Below, piece after piece: positions 27,065-35,591 of a stretch of DNA of 64,000 nucleotides. The translations under genes were made by a program, and so were the position numbers. The stretch is from Lachnospiraceae bacterium (GTDB lineage: Bacteria > Bacillota > Clostridia > Lachnospirales > Lachnospiraceae). The notes under the pieces were generated by a model. That model searched no databases, was not told the DNA's origin, and worked only from the letters and a program-made list of their open reading frames with translations. Each line of letters opens with the position of its first letter. Within the stretch, counting starts at the first letter, position 1. Where the stretch lies: NCBI GenBank assembly GCA_029008875.1, contig JAQXJP010000035.1, forward strand, positions 310,001-374,000, written 5' to 3'.

Positions 27065-27775
27065 CTAGTTTTTCCGCAAAAAGGCGATCACCGCATAGGG
27101 TTTACCCTCCTCATCGTTCAGCGCTATGGTGAAGCGCTCCCCCGTCTCCTTGACGGCCACAATGATTTTGTTGCCAAGTTTCGCCTCTTTTTTATATTCT
27201 ACACGAAGTTCCCCGATTTGGAAATCCTTCGGCACATATTCCAGCGCGATCACCACGTATTTCTCATTGTTCATGTGCTGATTGCTGTCGATAAAATGGC
27301 TGGGCACAACCATCTCACCACGAATTACCATCCCCTCCGGAATCGGAATCTTCCGCTCACTGCACTCCATCTCCAGCCGTGGCTCCGCCCCGTAAGTTTC
27401 AATCACATGTTCCGGCACCTTCACCGGTCTGCCGCTGTCCGTATCCATGAGCACCCACACGGAATTCGCGTACGCGCACCTGCTTCCGTCCTGCCGGTTC
27501 ATGGAAAAATTACGATAGCCGTAAAATGCCTTCATATCATAGGGCCAGGTCTGTATGGTCACATGTTCGGTAAGCTTTGGAAGCTCATTGATACAAATCT
27601 GCCAGGATGACAGCATCCATGTAACATGATTATCTGCCAAATACTGCACTCCCATTCCAAGTTCCTCCGACTGGAAATTACTGCAATCCTGAAAATAGTT
27701 CATAAGCGCACTCAACGTTAAATTGCAATCGGCATCCACTTCACTATACCGTATCTTACTTTCAAACTGATACAT
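27065..27775 (-). CDS. Acyl-ACP thioesterase
   Basis: About 236 residues with tandem hotdog folds. MYQFESKIRYSEVDADCNL opens the first domain, and SHFIDSNQHMNNEKYVVIA, with the catalytic Asn/His region, opens the second. It releases fatty acids from acyl-ACP. True start is ATG at 27775 behind GAGAGGTG; the ORF track start is 9 codons too long. It is the first gene of the thioesterase-cvfB-ridA run. Confidence 0.9.
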   Translation of the reverse strand: MYQFESKIRYSEVDADCNLTLSALMNYFQDCSNFQSEELGMGVQYLADNHVTWMLSSWQICINELPKLTEHVTIQTWPYDMKAFYGYRNFSMNRQDGSRCAYANSVWVLMDTDSGRPVKVPEHVIETYGAEPRLEMECSERKIPIPEGMVIRGEMVVPSHFIDSNQHMNNEKYVVIALEYVPKDFQIGELRVEYKKEAKLGNKIIVAVKETGERFTIALNDEEGKPYAVIAFLRKN

Positions 27776-27833
27776 ACTGCACCTCTCATTGCTGTCCATC
27801 ATCTGTACTCATTGCATTATAGCACGATAGATA

Positions 27834-27861
27834 TAAAAAAAGCACTACCTAATGTAGTGCT
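27834..27861 (-). terminator. Terminator of tRNA-Gln
   Basis: Minus-strand AGCACTAC, ATTA, GGTAGTGCT and TTTTTT follow the tRNA 3' end by about 8 nt. Confidence 0.88.
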
Positions 27862-27869
27862 CTTACAAG

Positions 27870-27942
27870 CTGGCCCACAAGGATTCGAACCTTGGAAATG
27901 ACGGAGTCAGAGTCCGTTGCCTTACCGCTTGGCGATGGGCCA
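27870..27942 (-). tRNA. tRNA-Gln (anticodon CTG)
   Basis: A cloverleaf can be drawn: acceptor TGGCCCA with TGGGCCA, D-arm GCC-AAGCGGTAA-GGC, anticodon stem ACGGA with TCCGT and loop CTCTGAC (anticodon CTG, reading CAG), and T-arm CCAAG-GTTCGAA-TCCTTG. The discriminator is G and the CCA end is not encoded. The overall sequence is typical of bacterial tRNA-Gln. Confidence 0.95.
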
Positions 27943-28066
27943 ATGTTTTCAACAGATGCTAGTATACATGAATCCCCAAGGAGTGTCAACCCTTTTTTCA
28001 ACTTTTCTCCAATCTTTTTCCTCCGCAATCCCTGCAATGCAGGCCGCAGGTTGCAGGCACGGCGGC

Positions 28067-28729
28067 TCAGGGAAAAATCTCCACCGTTCCCTCCACAAGG
28101 GCATAGGCAAGCGGCTCCCCCCAATCCATCTGCGCGGCACCGCTGGTCTGCTCCGTGATTGCCTTGGCCACAGACTCCTTCATCTCCTCCGGCACCATCA
28201 CATGGAGGGTCACATTCTCCGCATATTCCGAATCCACAATGGAGAGCTTCCTCTGCCCGAAAAGATACTGCAGTTTTCCCACCCCATTGTAATCCGTGCG
28301 GACAGATAAGCGATAGCCCCATGTCTTTTCCAGAATAAGGCTTGCCTCAAGTCCCTCCTGCACGGCCTTTTGGTACGCCCGCACCAATCCGCCGGTTCCA
28401 AGGAGCACGCCCCCGAAGTATCGGGTTACCACCACTGCGGTGTTGGTGATTCCCTCCTTCAGAAGCACATCCAGCATGGGCCGCCCCGCGGTCTGTGCCG
28501 GTTCCCCGTCATCCGAACAGCGGGTGATCTCCTGATGTTCCCCGATGACGAAGGCGGAGCAGTTGTGGCGCGCATCCCAATACTTTTTCTTCATCTCCGC
28601 AATGAAGGTAGCGGCCTCCTCCTCCGAATTGACCGGGCGGACCGTAGCGATAAAACGGGATTTCTTCTCGACAATTTCTCCCACACCGCCCTCATATACA
28701 ATTTTCACAGGAGTCGTTCCATCTGCCAT
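28067..28729 (-). CDS. YigZ/IMPACT family protein
   Basis: A 220-residue member of the UPF0029/IMPACT family. Hallmarks are EKKSRFIATVRPV, DARHNCSAFVIG, CSDDGEPAQTAGRPML and TRYFGGVLLGTGGLVRAYQ. A C-terminal ferredoxin-like domain follows. Its cellular role in bacteria is not firmly known. Start at 28729 has a weak upstream site (GGAAAGTG about 14 nt away). It is just upstream of tRNA-Gln on the same strand. Confidence 0.92.
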   Translation of the reverse strand: MADGTTPVKIVYEGGVGEIVEKKSRFIATVRPVNSEEEAATFIAEMKKKYWDARHNCSAFVIGEHQEITRCSDDGEPAQTAGRPMLDVLLKEGITNTAVVVTRYFGGVLLGTGGLVRAYQKAVQEGLEASLILEKTWGYRLSVRTDYNGVGKLQYLFGQRKLSIVDSEYAENVTLHVMVPEEMKESVAKAITEQTSGAAQMDWGEPLAYALVEGTVEIFP

Positions 28730-28920
28730 AATTTGTCATCACTTTCCGTTTTCATGGGTTTCTTCCTTAATTATATATCACACTTTGCTTTCCATTTTCA
28801 ATCCTTGTGTGTCGAGATTTTTATCTTCCTATTTGCTATAAATTTTGCTATAATATCAGCGTGTATACTTTTTTACACGTAGTACTTTAGAAAACAATAT
28901 TGATTGCAAGGAGGCCTAAT

Positions 28921-31509
28921 ATGAATTACGGCAAAAAAGCCACCAGGCAGCGGGAGGCAAAACTCGACGCCAGGGGCAAAAAGATTCGTAAGAAATTCGG
29001 CGTATTCTTCGGCAAGGCAGTTTTGGTCTGCCTCCTGCTTTTGGCAGTTGTGGGAATCAGCTCCGGCATCGGCGTTTGGAAGGGAATCGTAGATTCCGCT
29101 CCTGATATATCTGCAATGGATGTAACACCAACCGGCTACTCTACCACCGTCTATTCCAGCGATGGAACAGAGATCGCCACATTGGTTGCATCCGGCGCGA
29201 ACCGTAAGTATGCCACCATCGATGAAATCCCGCTGGATATGCAGCACGCATTTGTTGCGATTGAGGATTCACGATTCTACACCCACAACGGTATAGATCC
29301 AAAGGGTATTGTCCGCGCCGCGATCTCCGGTGTGGCAAACGGATTTCATTTTAATCAGGGTGCCAGTACCATCACCCAGCAGTTAATCAAGAACTCCGTT
29401 CTTGAGAGCAACTGGACCGGAGAGTTGTCCGGCAAGAGTTCCAAGCTGGAAAAAGTCCAGCGTAAGATTCAGGAGCAGTACCTGGCTGTGGAGCTGGAGA
29501 AAAAAGTCAACAACAAGGACTGGATTCTGGAGAATTATTTGAACACCATCAACCTGGGCAACAATACCCTGGGTGTTCAGGCCGCATCCCTCCGCTATTT
29601 CGGCAAGGAAGTCTCTGAGTTAAATCTGTCCGAATGCGCGGTTATCGCGGGAATTACCAAGAATCCATCCGCGTACAACCCGATTTCCCATCCGGACAAG
29701 AATGCGGAGCGCCGCGAGCTGGTACTGAATGCCATGCTGGAGCAGGGCTATATCACCCAGGCGGAGTACGACGAAGCCATGGCGGACGATGTGTACGACC
29801 GCATCGCCAATTACAACGCGGACTACATCGATGACGGCAACACCAACTCTTACTTCACCGACGCACTGATCGACGATGTGTATCAGGATTTGATTGATGC
29901 GGGATATACCAAGGCGGAAGCCTCCAAGCTTCTGTATCAGGGAGGTCTGTCCATTTACTCCACACAGGATCTTGCGATTCAGCAGATCTGCGACGAGGAG
30001 GTAAATAACCAGAGCAACTATCCCACCGACCCGAAGTATTCCTTCAGTTTGTATTTCCAGGTGCAGAAGGCGGATGGCACGCTCAAGACCTACACCCACC
30101 AGAGCATGCTGGCCTACTATCAACAGTCCAACTCGAAATACAATATCAATTTCAGCACCGAGGAAGCGGCATTGGAAGCCATCGCGCAATTTGAATCCGA
30201 CATCCTCGAGGAGGGCGACAGCATTATAGAGGGAAGCGAATCCATCGCCATCTCCCTTCAGCCCCAGGTTGCAATGACCGTTATCGACCAGTATACCGGA
30301 GAGGTTAAGGCATTGGTTGGCGGCCGCGGAAGCAAAGCGGGAAACCGTACCTTAAACCGTGCGACGGATACCACAAGACAGCCGGGATCCACCTTCAAGA
30401 TTATCGGTTGCTACGCCCCTGCACTGGATGCGGGCGGGCTTACACTTGCGTCCGTGCAGGACAATGCACCCTACACAGTTGGCACCAAAACATTCAAGAA
30501 TTACAATGACGAATATACCGGCTACACCACCGTGCGCCAGGCGATCACCCAATCCATCAACATTGTGACGGTGAAGACACTGGAGCAGATCGGTGTGGAC
30601 TTGGGTTATGAATATGTGGAGAAATTCGGTATCTCAACCCTGTGCGAGGATGATCGCAACCTTGCACTGTCCCTGGGCGGACTTACCAACGGTGTCACCA
30701 ACCTGGAGCTCACCGCAGCCTACGCAACAATCGCCAACGGCGGTGAATATATGGAGCCCAAATTCTACACCGTGGTGTACGACCACGATGGCAACATTCT
30801 GTTAGACAAGCGTGATACCCAGGAGACCCATGAGGTATTGAAAGATACCACCGCCTGGCTTCTCACCAGCGCAATGAGCGATGTTATGGTTGCCGGAACC
30901 GGTACCAGAGCTTACTTCGGAGCTTCCATGCCACAGGCCGGAAAGTCCGGTACCACCACAAGCAACCGCGATGCCCTGTTCGCAGGCTACACCCCTTACT
31001 ACACCTGTGTTGTATGGGGCGGAAATGACGACAATGCCGTTCAGGCCGGCAGCAACACCACCTACCCGAAAAACATCTGGCGTGAGACCATGAAACGAAT
31101 TCACGCAGACCTGGAATACAAGGAGTTTGACAAGCCGGCAGGCATCACCACCCAGGTGGTATGTAACCAATCCGGACTGCTGCCGATTCCGGGTGTCTGC
31201 GAGGCAGACCCGAGAGGCTCCACCCTTATCACCGAATATTTCGACATCGAGAACATGCCGAAACCGGAGGACGAAGTTTTCGGAGATGTGTATTGTAACC
31301 ACCATGTGGCTCTGGATATCTGTACTTCATCGGGGCTCATCGCCGATTCCGGATGTCCGCAGGATCAAATCCAGCGAGCAATTTATCTGGTCGGCTTATC
31401 CGAGGGTTCCACAGCCTACTCCATGAACGCACCTCAAGAATTCTTGGATGCGCGATGCAATGTCCACGGAAGTGGCTGGAACTGGATCTGGGACAATCTG
31501 AACGATTAG
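28921..31509 (+). CDS. Class A penicillin-binding protein (PBP1A type)
   Basis: A bifunctional peptidoglycan synthase of 862 residues. A basic cytoplasmic N-terminus and one membrane helix (about 31-53) are followed by glycosyltransferase 51 (AIEDSRFYTHNGIDPKGI with the catalytic Glu, and QGASTITQQL). The transpeptidase domain has SxxK in QPGSTFKIIG, SxN in QSINIVTVK and KSGTT. The C-terminus is Cys-containing (CEADPRG, CNHHVALDICTSSGL). Start is ATG at 28921 behind AAGGAGG; the ORF track uses a TTG seven codons upstream. It stands alone with a terminator. Confidence 0.95.
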   Translation: MNYGKKATRQREAKLDARGKKIRKKFGVFFGKAVLVCLLLLAVVGISSGIGVWKGIVDSAPDISAMDVTPTGYSTTVYSSDGTEIATLVASGANRKYATIDEIPLDMQHAFVAIEDSRFYTHNGIDPKGIVRAAISGVANGFHFNQGASTITQQLIKNSVLESNWTGELSGKSSKLEKVQRKIQEQYLAVELEKKVNNKDWILENYLNTINLGNNTLGVQAASLRYFGKEVSELNLSECAVIAGITKNPSAYNPISHPDKNAERRELVLNAMLEQGYITQAEYDEAMADDVYDRIANYNADYIDDGNTNSYFTDALIDDVYQDLIDAGYTKAEASKLLYQGGLSIYSTQDLAIQQICDEEVNNQSNYPTDPKYSFSLYFQVQKADGTLKTYTHQSMLAYYQQSNSKYNINFSTEEAALEAIAQFESDILEEGDSIIEGSESIAISLQPQVAMTVIDQYTGEVKALVGGRGSKAGNRTLNRATDTTRQPGSTFKIIGCYAPALDAGGLTLASVQDNAPYTVGTKTFKNYNDEYTGYTTVRQAITQSINIVTVKTLEQIGVDLGYEYVEKFGISTLCEDDRNLALSLGGLTNGVTNLELTAAYATIANGGEYMEPKFYTVVYDHDGNILLDKRDTQETHEVLKDTTAWLLTSAMSDVMVAGTGTRAYFGASMPQAGKSGTTTSNRDALFAGYTPYYTCVVWGGNDDNAVQAGSNTTYPKNIWRETMKRIHADLEYKEFDKPAGITTQVVCNQSGLLPIPGVCEADPRGSTLITEYFDIENMPKPEDEVFGDVYCNHHVALDICTSSGLIADSGCPQDQIQRAIYLVGLSEGSTAYSMNAPQEFLDARCNVHGSGWNWIWDNLND

Positions 31510-31530
31510 GGAACTGTCCCTTTATACGCG

Positions 31531-31560
31531 AAAAAGGAGCTGATTTTCAGCTCCTTTTTT
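31531..31560 (+). terminator. Terminator after the PBP gene
   Basis: AAAAAGGAGCTGA, TTT, TCAGCTCCTTTTTT is a compact symmetrical terminator; it may also stop transcripts from the convergent CapA fusion gene. Confidence 0.88.
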
Positions 31561-31606
31561 GTGCCCTTCTCCGGATTCCCTTCCCCCTGAGGGGAAGACT
31601 ACAAAA

Positions 31607-34468
31607 TTACTCCCACAAGTCTCCCCACACAGTGTCACACAGATCAACCGCATATTCATAGGAAAAGGCAGAATCCTGATCGGCAATCCGATTCTGCGCG
31701 GCAAGCTCCGCTGTGTAATCGGACAAATTGTAGGTGGTAACCCCGCCAAATCCATCGCTGACATGGCAAACCAGGGCTTTTACCCCGTAGTCTGTGATGA
31801 CGGCATTGCCATCCCCGTCACGGCCGATGGTAACCTGCGCCATTCCTCCCACCATGCGGTTGGCTGTTCCTGCCCCAGTTCCCGATGTCCAGTTCACAAA
31901 ATTCCCGAGAGAATAATAAACCAGCATATCATTGCCGCTTTCCTCCTCGTGAAACCACTCAATGGGTTCAATCACATGGGGATGGGTTCCGATAACCAAA
32001 TCCGCTCCGTTCTCTGCAAAAATCTGTGTCCACTTTCTCTGCATGGAGTCCGTGCCCAGATTGTACTCGGTTCCCCAATGGGGACAGACAATCGTAAAGT
32101 CCGCCAGTTCCTCCGCGTGCTGCAAATCTGCCACAACCGCATCCTCCCGGAGCAGTTCCACGGCGTATGGCATATCCGACGGCAATTCGATTCCATTGGT
32201 TCCGTAGGTGTAATTCAATATGGCAATCTTGATTCCGTCCTGCTCATAGATAAAGAGATTATCCCGGTCCTCCTCACTGCCGTGAATTCCAAGCACAGCG
32301 ATATCCGGATAGTTCTGGTCCCAGAAATTGACACAATTTACAATCCCGCTCTTGCCCCGGTCCAGGGAGTGATTGGTACCGTGACAGATCACATCAAATC
32401 CGCTCTCCACCAATTCATCACCGATTGCGTAAGGGGCATTAAACGCAGGATAACCGGACACCCGAAGCTCCTCCCCTCCGATGATGACCTCCTGGTTTAC
32501 CAAAGCCACATCCGCAGCCTCGATCTCCTCCCTTGTATGAGCAAATATGGCGGAGAAATCGTATTCCCCACCATCGGTTCTTGCACTCTCTTCCACCGGA
32601 TCGTGGAGCAAAATATCCCCCACCATAATCAAGGTCACTTCCTCAGGTTCATTGCCTTGGGTTACACCCTCCGCCGTCCCCTTCTCCGGCTCGACGGCTC
32701 CCCGGGTATCAACCTGGGCATCCTCATTCAGGTCCTCAACCATCTCCAATTGCACCGCCAGACCATCCTCCATGGTCACTGCCTTGATGCGAATGTAAAA
32801 GGGGGTATCCTCCGGTTCGTAATAGTATTCCTTCCACATTCCCAGGTAAGTGGGGCCGCTTATGTACATCATATATCCCGCGTCCGTGCAGGCATCACAG
32901 TACTGCGTCAGCGTATCCTCCGTCACCTCCATCCGATATCGATAGGTACGGGTCGTGACATCGTCCTTGCTGTCCACCAATTCCGCATCGGGCCACACCT
33001 CATCCGGCAGTACTGCCTCCTCGAAACACCGGTTCAGCAATTCCAGCTGATTCCTGCTCTCCTTGTAAACCGACAGCCAGTTGTCTTCATTTCCCGATTG
33101 CCGCTGTACCGTCAGAATATTGATTGCAAAAATCAGCAGATATACCAGGAGCATGGCTCCTTTTATGAGATAGTACCGATTCCATTTCCTCGGTATTTTT
33201 TCATATTTTCCGATGGTCCATCCGTAATTTGCGTAATCGAAGCGGGTACCGCAGTATTCGCAGGTGCTGCCCTCCAGAATGTTGATACTGCTGCCACAGC
33301 AATCACATTTGTACATTCGAATGGCGGACACCTTTTCCATGGCCACAGCCTCCCTGCATTCCAGAGAAAGCGCCACGTCCTCGTAAGCGGTTCGGATGCG
33401 GTCTTTTCGCAGCGTGGTAAGGCGAAGCCTTGCCACCGCGTCCATGAAGAACTTATCCTGCTTGTGGGATACTTGGGTGATTTTCAGGCGGGTCATATCA
33501 CAATCCACCACATCCTTATAGTCGGCCACAACATCCTGCAGGTTGCAGGTGGCAAAGGTCTGTATTCCCGGCCCTATATCTGTCAGGTGAATGCTGCGCA
33601 ATTTGTATTCCAGATTTTGAAAAAACTCCGTGCCGGAAAAATTCTTGATTTTTGCCCTTGCGTATTCACCTCCGGTAAGCACCTCCTGATTCAGCCCCCA
33701 CAGGATGATTCCGCTCACCAGATAAATCATCAAGAGGGCTATCAGACTCCGCACAGTGACCGGTACCGCATCCAGCGAGAATAAAAATGCAATCACCGTT
33801 CCGATAATCCCCATTCCGGAATCATGTCCCGAAGCCAGCATCAGAAAAATGACAAAGAACGTGACCGTACCCAGCAGGATAAATCCAACGGACAACAGCA
33901 ACAGCACCCTCATGGTGTTGAGCATGGTCTGAACGATTTTCTTGGGTATATTTTCCTCCATGGAGAATCCGGAGATCTTGGTCTCAAAATCATGCACCGA
34001 GAATTTGGTGCCGCAGGAATCACAGCCATCCGTAAAGCTGCTGACAGAGCCCACATATCCACAGTTGGGACAGCACACCTGTCCGTCCCGCACATCGGAT
34101 TTCAGAAACCGGGCCGAAAAAATCTCCTTCTCCTTTTTCCTATGTATGCGCTTGCCGTTTTTATAGTAGCTGTGACACGCAGTCACCTCGGAGCTCCATT
34201 TTCCCACAATATCCGCCCCGTCGGATTCCACAGAAATCTCCCCTTTTTTCCCTTCCGTCCGGCGCTTATCCTCTGTAAAAGTAACCTCCGCGGTCAGCCC
34301 CTTCTCCTGCAGTCGCTTCCGGCTCAATCTCATACTCTGCCAGAAGGGCTGCGTGGTCTGTTCCATCAGTTCCCGCTCATCCGCGTTCCCCATGAAAAAG
34401 GCATTCCGAACCTGGGTAAAGCCCTTCAATTTTTGATGCATTTCCCTTCGTATCTCTCTTTTGTCCAT
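31607..34468 (-). CDS. Zinc-ribbon / membrane / Tim44-like / CapA fusion protein
   Basis: A 953-residue multidomain protein. Approximate layout: basic N-terminus; zinc ribbon at 130-155 (CPNC...CDSC); two to three membrane helices (188-260); a Tim44-like region (280-375); a second zinc ribbon at 388-410 (CDCC...CEYC); another membrane helix (436-455); an ordered linker; an acidic linker; then a CapA metallophosphatase-like domain from about 610 (MVGDILLHDPV, GTNHSLDRG, GTHPHVIEPIEW, YSLGNFVN). CapA domains usually occur alone or with a signal anchor, as in the gene at 56 kb. Start is ATG at 34468 behind AAAAGGA. Substrate is unknown; the CapA part is probably extracellular. Confidence 0.85.
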   Translation of the reverse strand: MDKREIRREMHQKLKGFTQVRNAFFMGNADERELMEQTTQPFWQSMRLSRKRLQEKGLTAEVTFTEDKRRTEGKKGEISVESDGADIVGKWSSEVTACHSYYKNGKRIHRKKEKEIFSARFLKSDVRDGQVCCPNCGYVGSVSSFTDGCDSCGTKFSVHDFETKISGFSMEENIPKKIVQTMLNTMRVLLLLSVGFILLGTVTFFVIFLMLASGHDSGMGIIGTVIAFLFSLDAVPVTVRSLIALLMIYLVSGIILWGLNQEVLTGGEYARAKIKNFSGTEFFQNLEYKLRSIHLTDIGPGIQTFATCNLQDVVADYKDVVDCDMTRLKITQVSHKQDKFFMDAVARLRLTTLRKDRIRTAYEDVALSLECREAVAMEKVSAIRMYKCDCCGSSINILEGSTCEYCGTRFDYANYGWTIGKYEKIPRKWNRYYLIKGAMLLVYLLIFAINILTVQRQSGNEDNWLSVYKESRNQLELLNRCFEEAVLPDEVWPDAELVDSKDDVTTRTYRYRMEVTEDTLTQYCDACTDAGYMMYISGPTYLGMWKEYYYEPEDTPFYIRIKAVTMEDGLAVQLEMVEDLNEDAQVDTRGAVEPEKGTAEGVTQGNEPEEVTLIMVGDILLHDPVEESARTDGGEYDFSAIFAHTREEIEAADVALVNQEVIIGGEELRVSGYPAFNAPYAIGDELVESGFDVICHGTNHSLDRGKSGIVNCVNFWDQNYPDIAVLGIHGSEEDRDNLFIYEQDGIKIAILNYTYGTNGIELPSDMPYAVELLREDAVVADLQHAEELADFTIVCPHWGTEYNLGTDSMQRKWTQIFAENGADLVIGTHPHVIEPIEWFHEEESGNDMLVYYSLGNFVNWTSGTGAGTANRMVGGMAQVTIGRDGDGNAVITDYGVKALVCHVSDGFGGVTTYNLSDYTAELAAQNRIADQDSAFSYEYAVDLCDTVWGDLWE

Positions 34469-34591
34469 AACCAATCCTTTTCAATACATTAAATTTACCT
34501 GTATAAAGTATAATACGACTTGAATACGCAGGCAACATCTTGTATGATTCTAGTGTTAACGACATGTGTTTCAAAAGAAAAGAGGGAAAAA

Positions 34592-35491
34592 ATGGACAAT
34601 AATAATTTTAATTACCAACAGCCTCCATATCAGCAACCGCAGTACCAGCAGCCGCAGTACCAACCATATCAGCAGCCGGAACCTCCCAAGAAAAAGCAGG
34701 GATTGGCAATCGCTTCCCTGATTCTTGGTATCGTGGGATTGACCATCTGCTGTTGCATGGGAATCATCCCGGGAATCATCGGATTGATTCTCGGTATCAT
34801 CGCCGTAGCCTCCAAGCAGCAGGGCGGAAAAGGGATGGCAATCGGCGGAATTATCACTTCCGCTCTGGCGATTCTGGTCAATATCATTCTGATTGTGGCA
34901 ATGGTAAATGACGAGGACTTCCAGGAGGGATTCCGTGAGGGATTTGAGGAGTCTTACTATGAACAGACCGGAGAGCATTCCAGCTTCTACGAGGGTGACG
35001 ACGACTATTATTACAACGACGATTATGACCTGTACGCTTACACGGATGATGATGAGGATGATTACACCTCCTCCGGTGACCATTTCTGGGGAACCAATTA
35101 CACCTGCGGAGACGACTCAACCATCTATTTCTTTGCGGACGGCACCTTCGCCTGGTACCTGGATGCGGAAGATTGGACAGACAATATCAAGGCCGGAACC
35201 TATACCGTTGTATTCGGTGCGGATGCCAGAGAGTTGTTGACCACGGACCTGGCAGAATACGGTGTAACCGCCGAGGAGCTGGATGATTTTAATGCCAGAA
35301 ATGCCGGAAGCGAACTGTACAACGAGGAGAATCTTACGGTGCTGATTCTCAACACCGAAGAGGTCATCTTGGACGGGGAATATTATACCGATCCTTACAC
35401 CACCTACTACTATGGTTATTCCAATGAGGAAGGTTTTGACGGTGCCAACATGGACTCCGGCAACTACGCAACCTTCTACACCAATTATTAA
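34592..35491 (+). CDS. DUF4190-type membrane protein with acidic extracellular region
   Basis: A 299-residue protein. The first 35 residues are Gln/Pro/Tyr-rich repeats (PYQQPQYQQPQYQ). A two-helix DUF4190-like unit follows (GLAIASLILGIVGLTICC and a second helix near 90-112), then a very acidic Asp/Tyr-rich segment (DDDYYYNDDYD) and a folded C-terminal domain with FFADGTFAWYLDAEDW. True start is 34592 behind GAGGG; the ORF track start is 24 codons too long. The N-terminal tract is similar in style to that of the ctpA-like protease. Function unknown. Confidence 0.8.
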   Translation: MDNNNFNYQQPPYQQPQYQQPQYQPYQQPEPPKKKQGLAIASLILGIVGLTICCCMGIIPGIIGLILGIIAVASKQQGGKGMAIGGIITSALAILVNIILIVAMVNDEDFQEGFREGFEESYYEQTGEHSSFYEGDDDYYYNDDYDLYAYTDDDEDDYTSSGDHFWGTNYTCGDDSTIYFFADGTFAWYLDAEDWTDNIKAGTYTVVFGADARELLTTDLAEYGVTAEELDDFNARNAGSELYNEENLTVLILNTEEVILDGEYYTDPYTTYYYGYSNEEGFDGANMDSGNYATFYTNY

Positions 35492-35502
35492 CGCGATTAA
35501 CA

Positions 35503-35533
35503 CAAAAGAGCCCGGCCAAGCCGGGCTCTTTTG
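35503..35533. terminator. Bidirectional terminator between DUF4190 gene and amt
   Basis: CAAAAGAGCCCGGC, CAA, GCCGGGCTCTTTTG is almost perfectly symmetrical with A and T tracts on both sides, suiting convergent genes. Confidence 0.88.
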
Positions 35534-35591
35534 CTGTATATACTACTACTAAGGGGATTAGATTTCACTAATCACTTAGGATTAGTGCATA

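Noticed and set aside
31559-33784. 741-codon plus-strand ORF opposite the CapA fusion gene
   Set aside because: It is antisense to a strongly supported gene with recognisable domains, has no ribosome binding site, and its translation shows no family features. The open frame follows from codon bias of the real gene.
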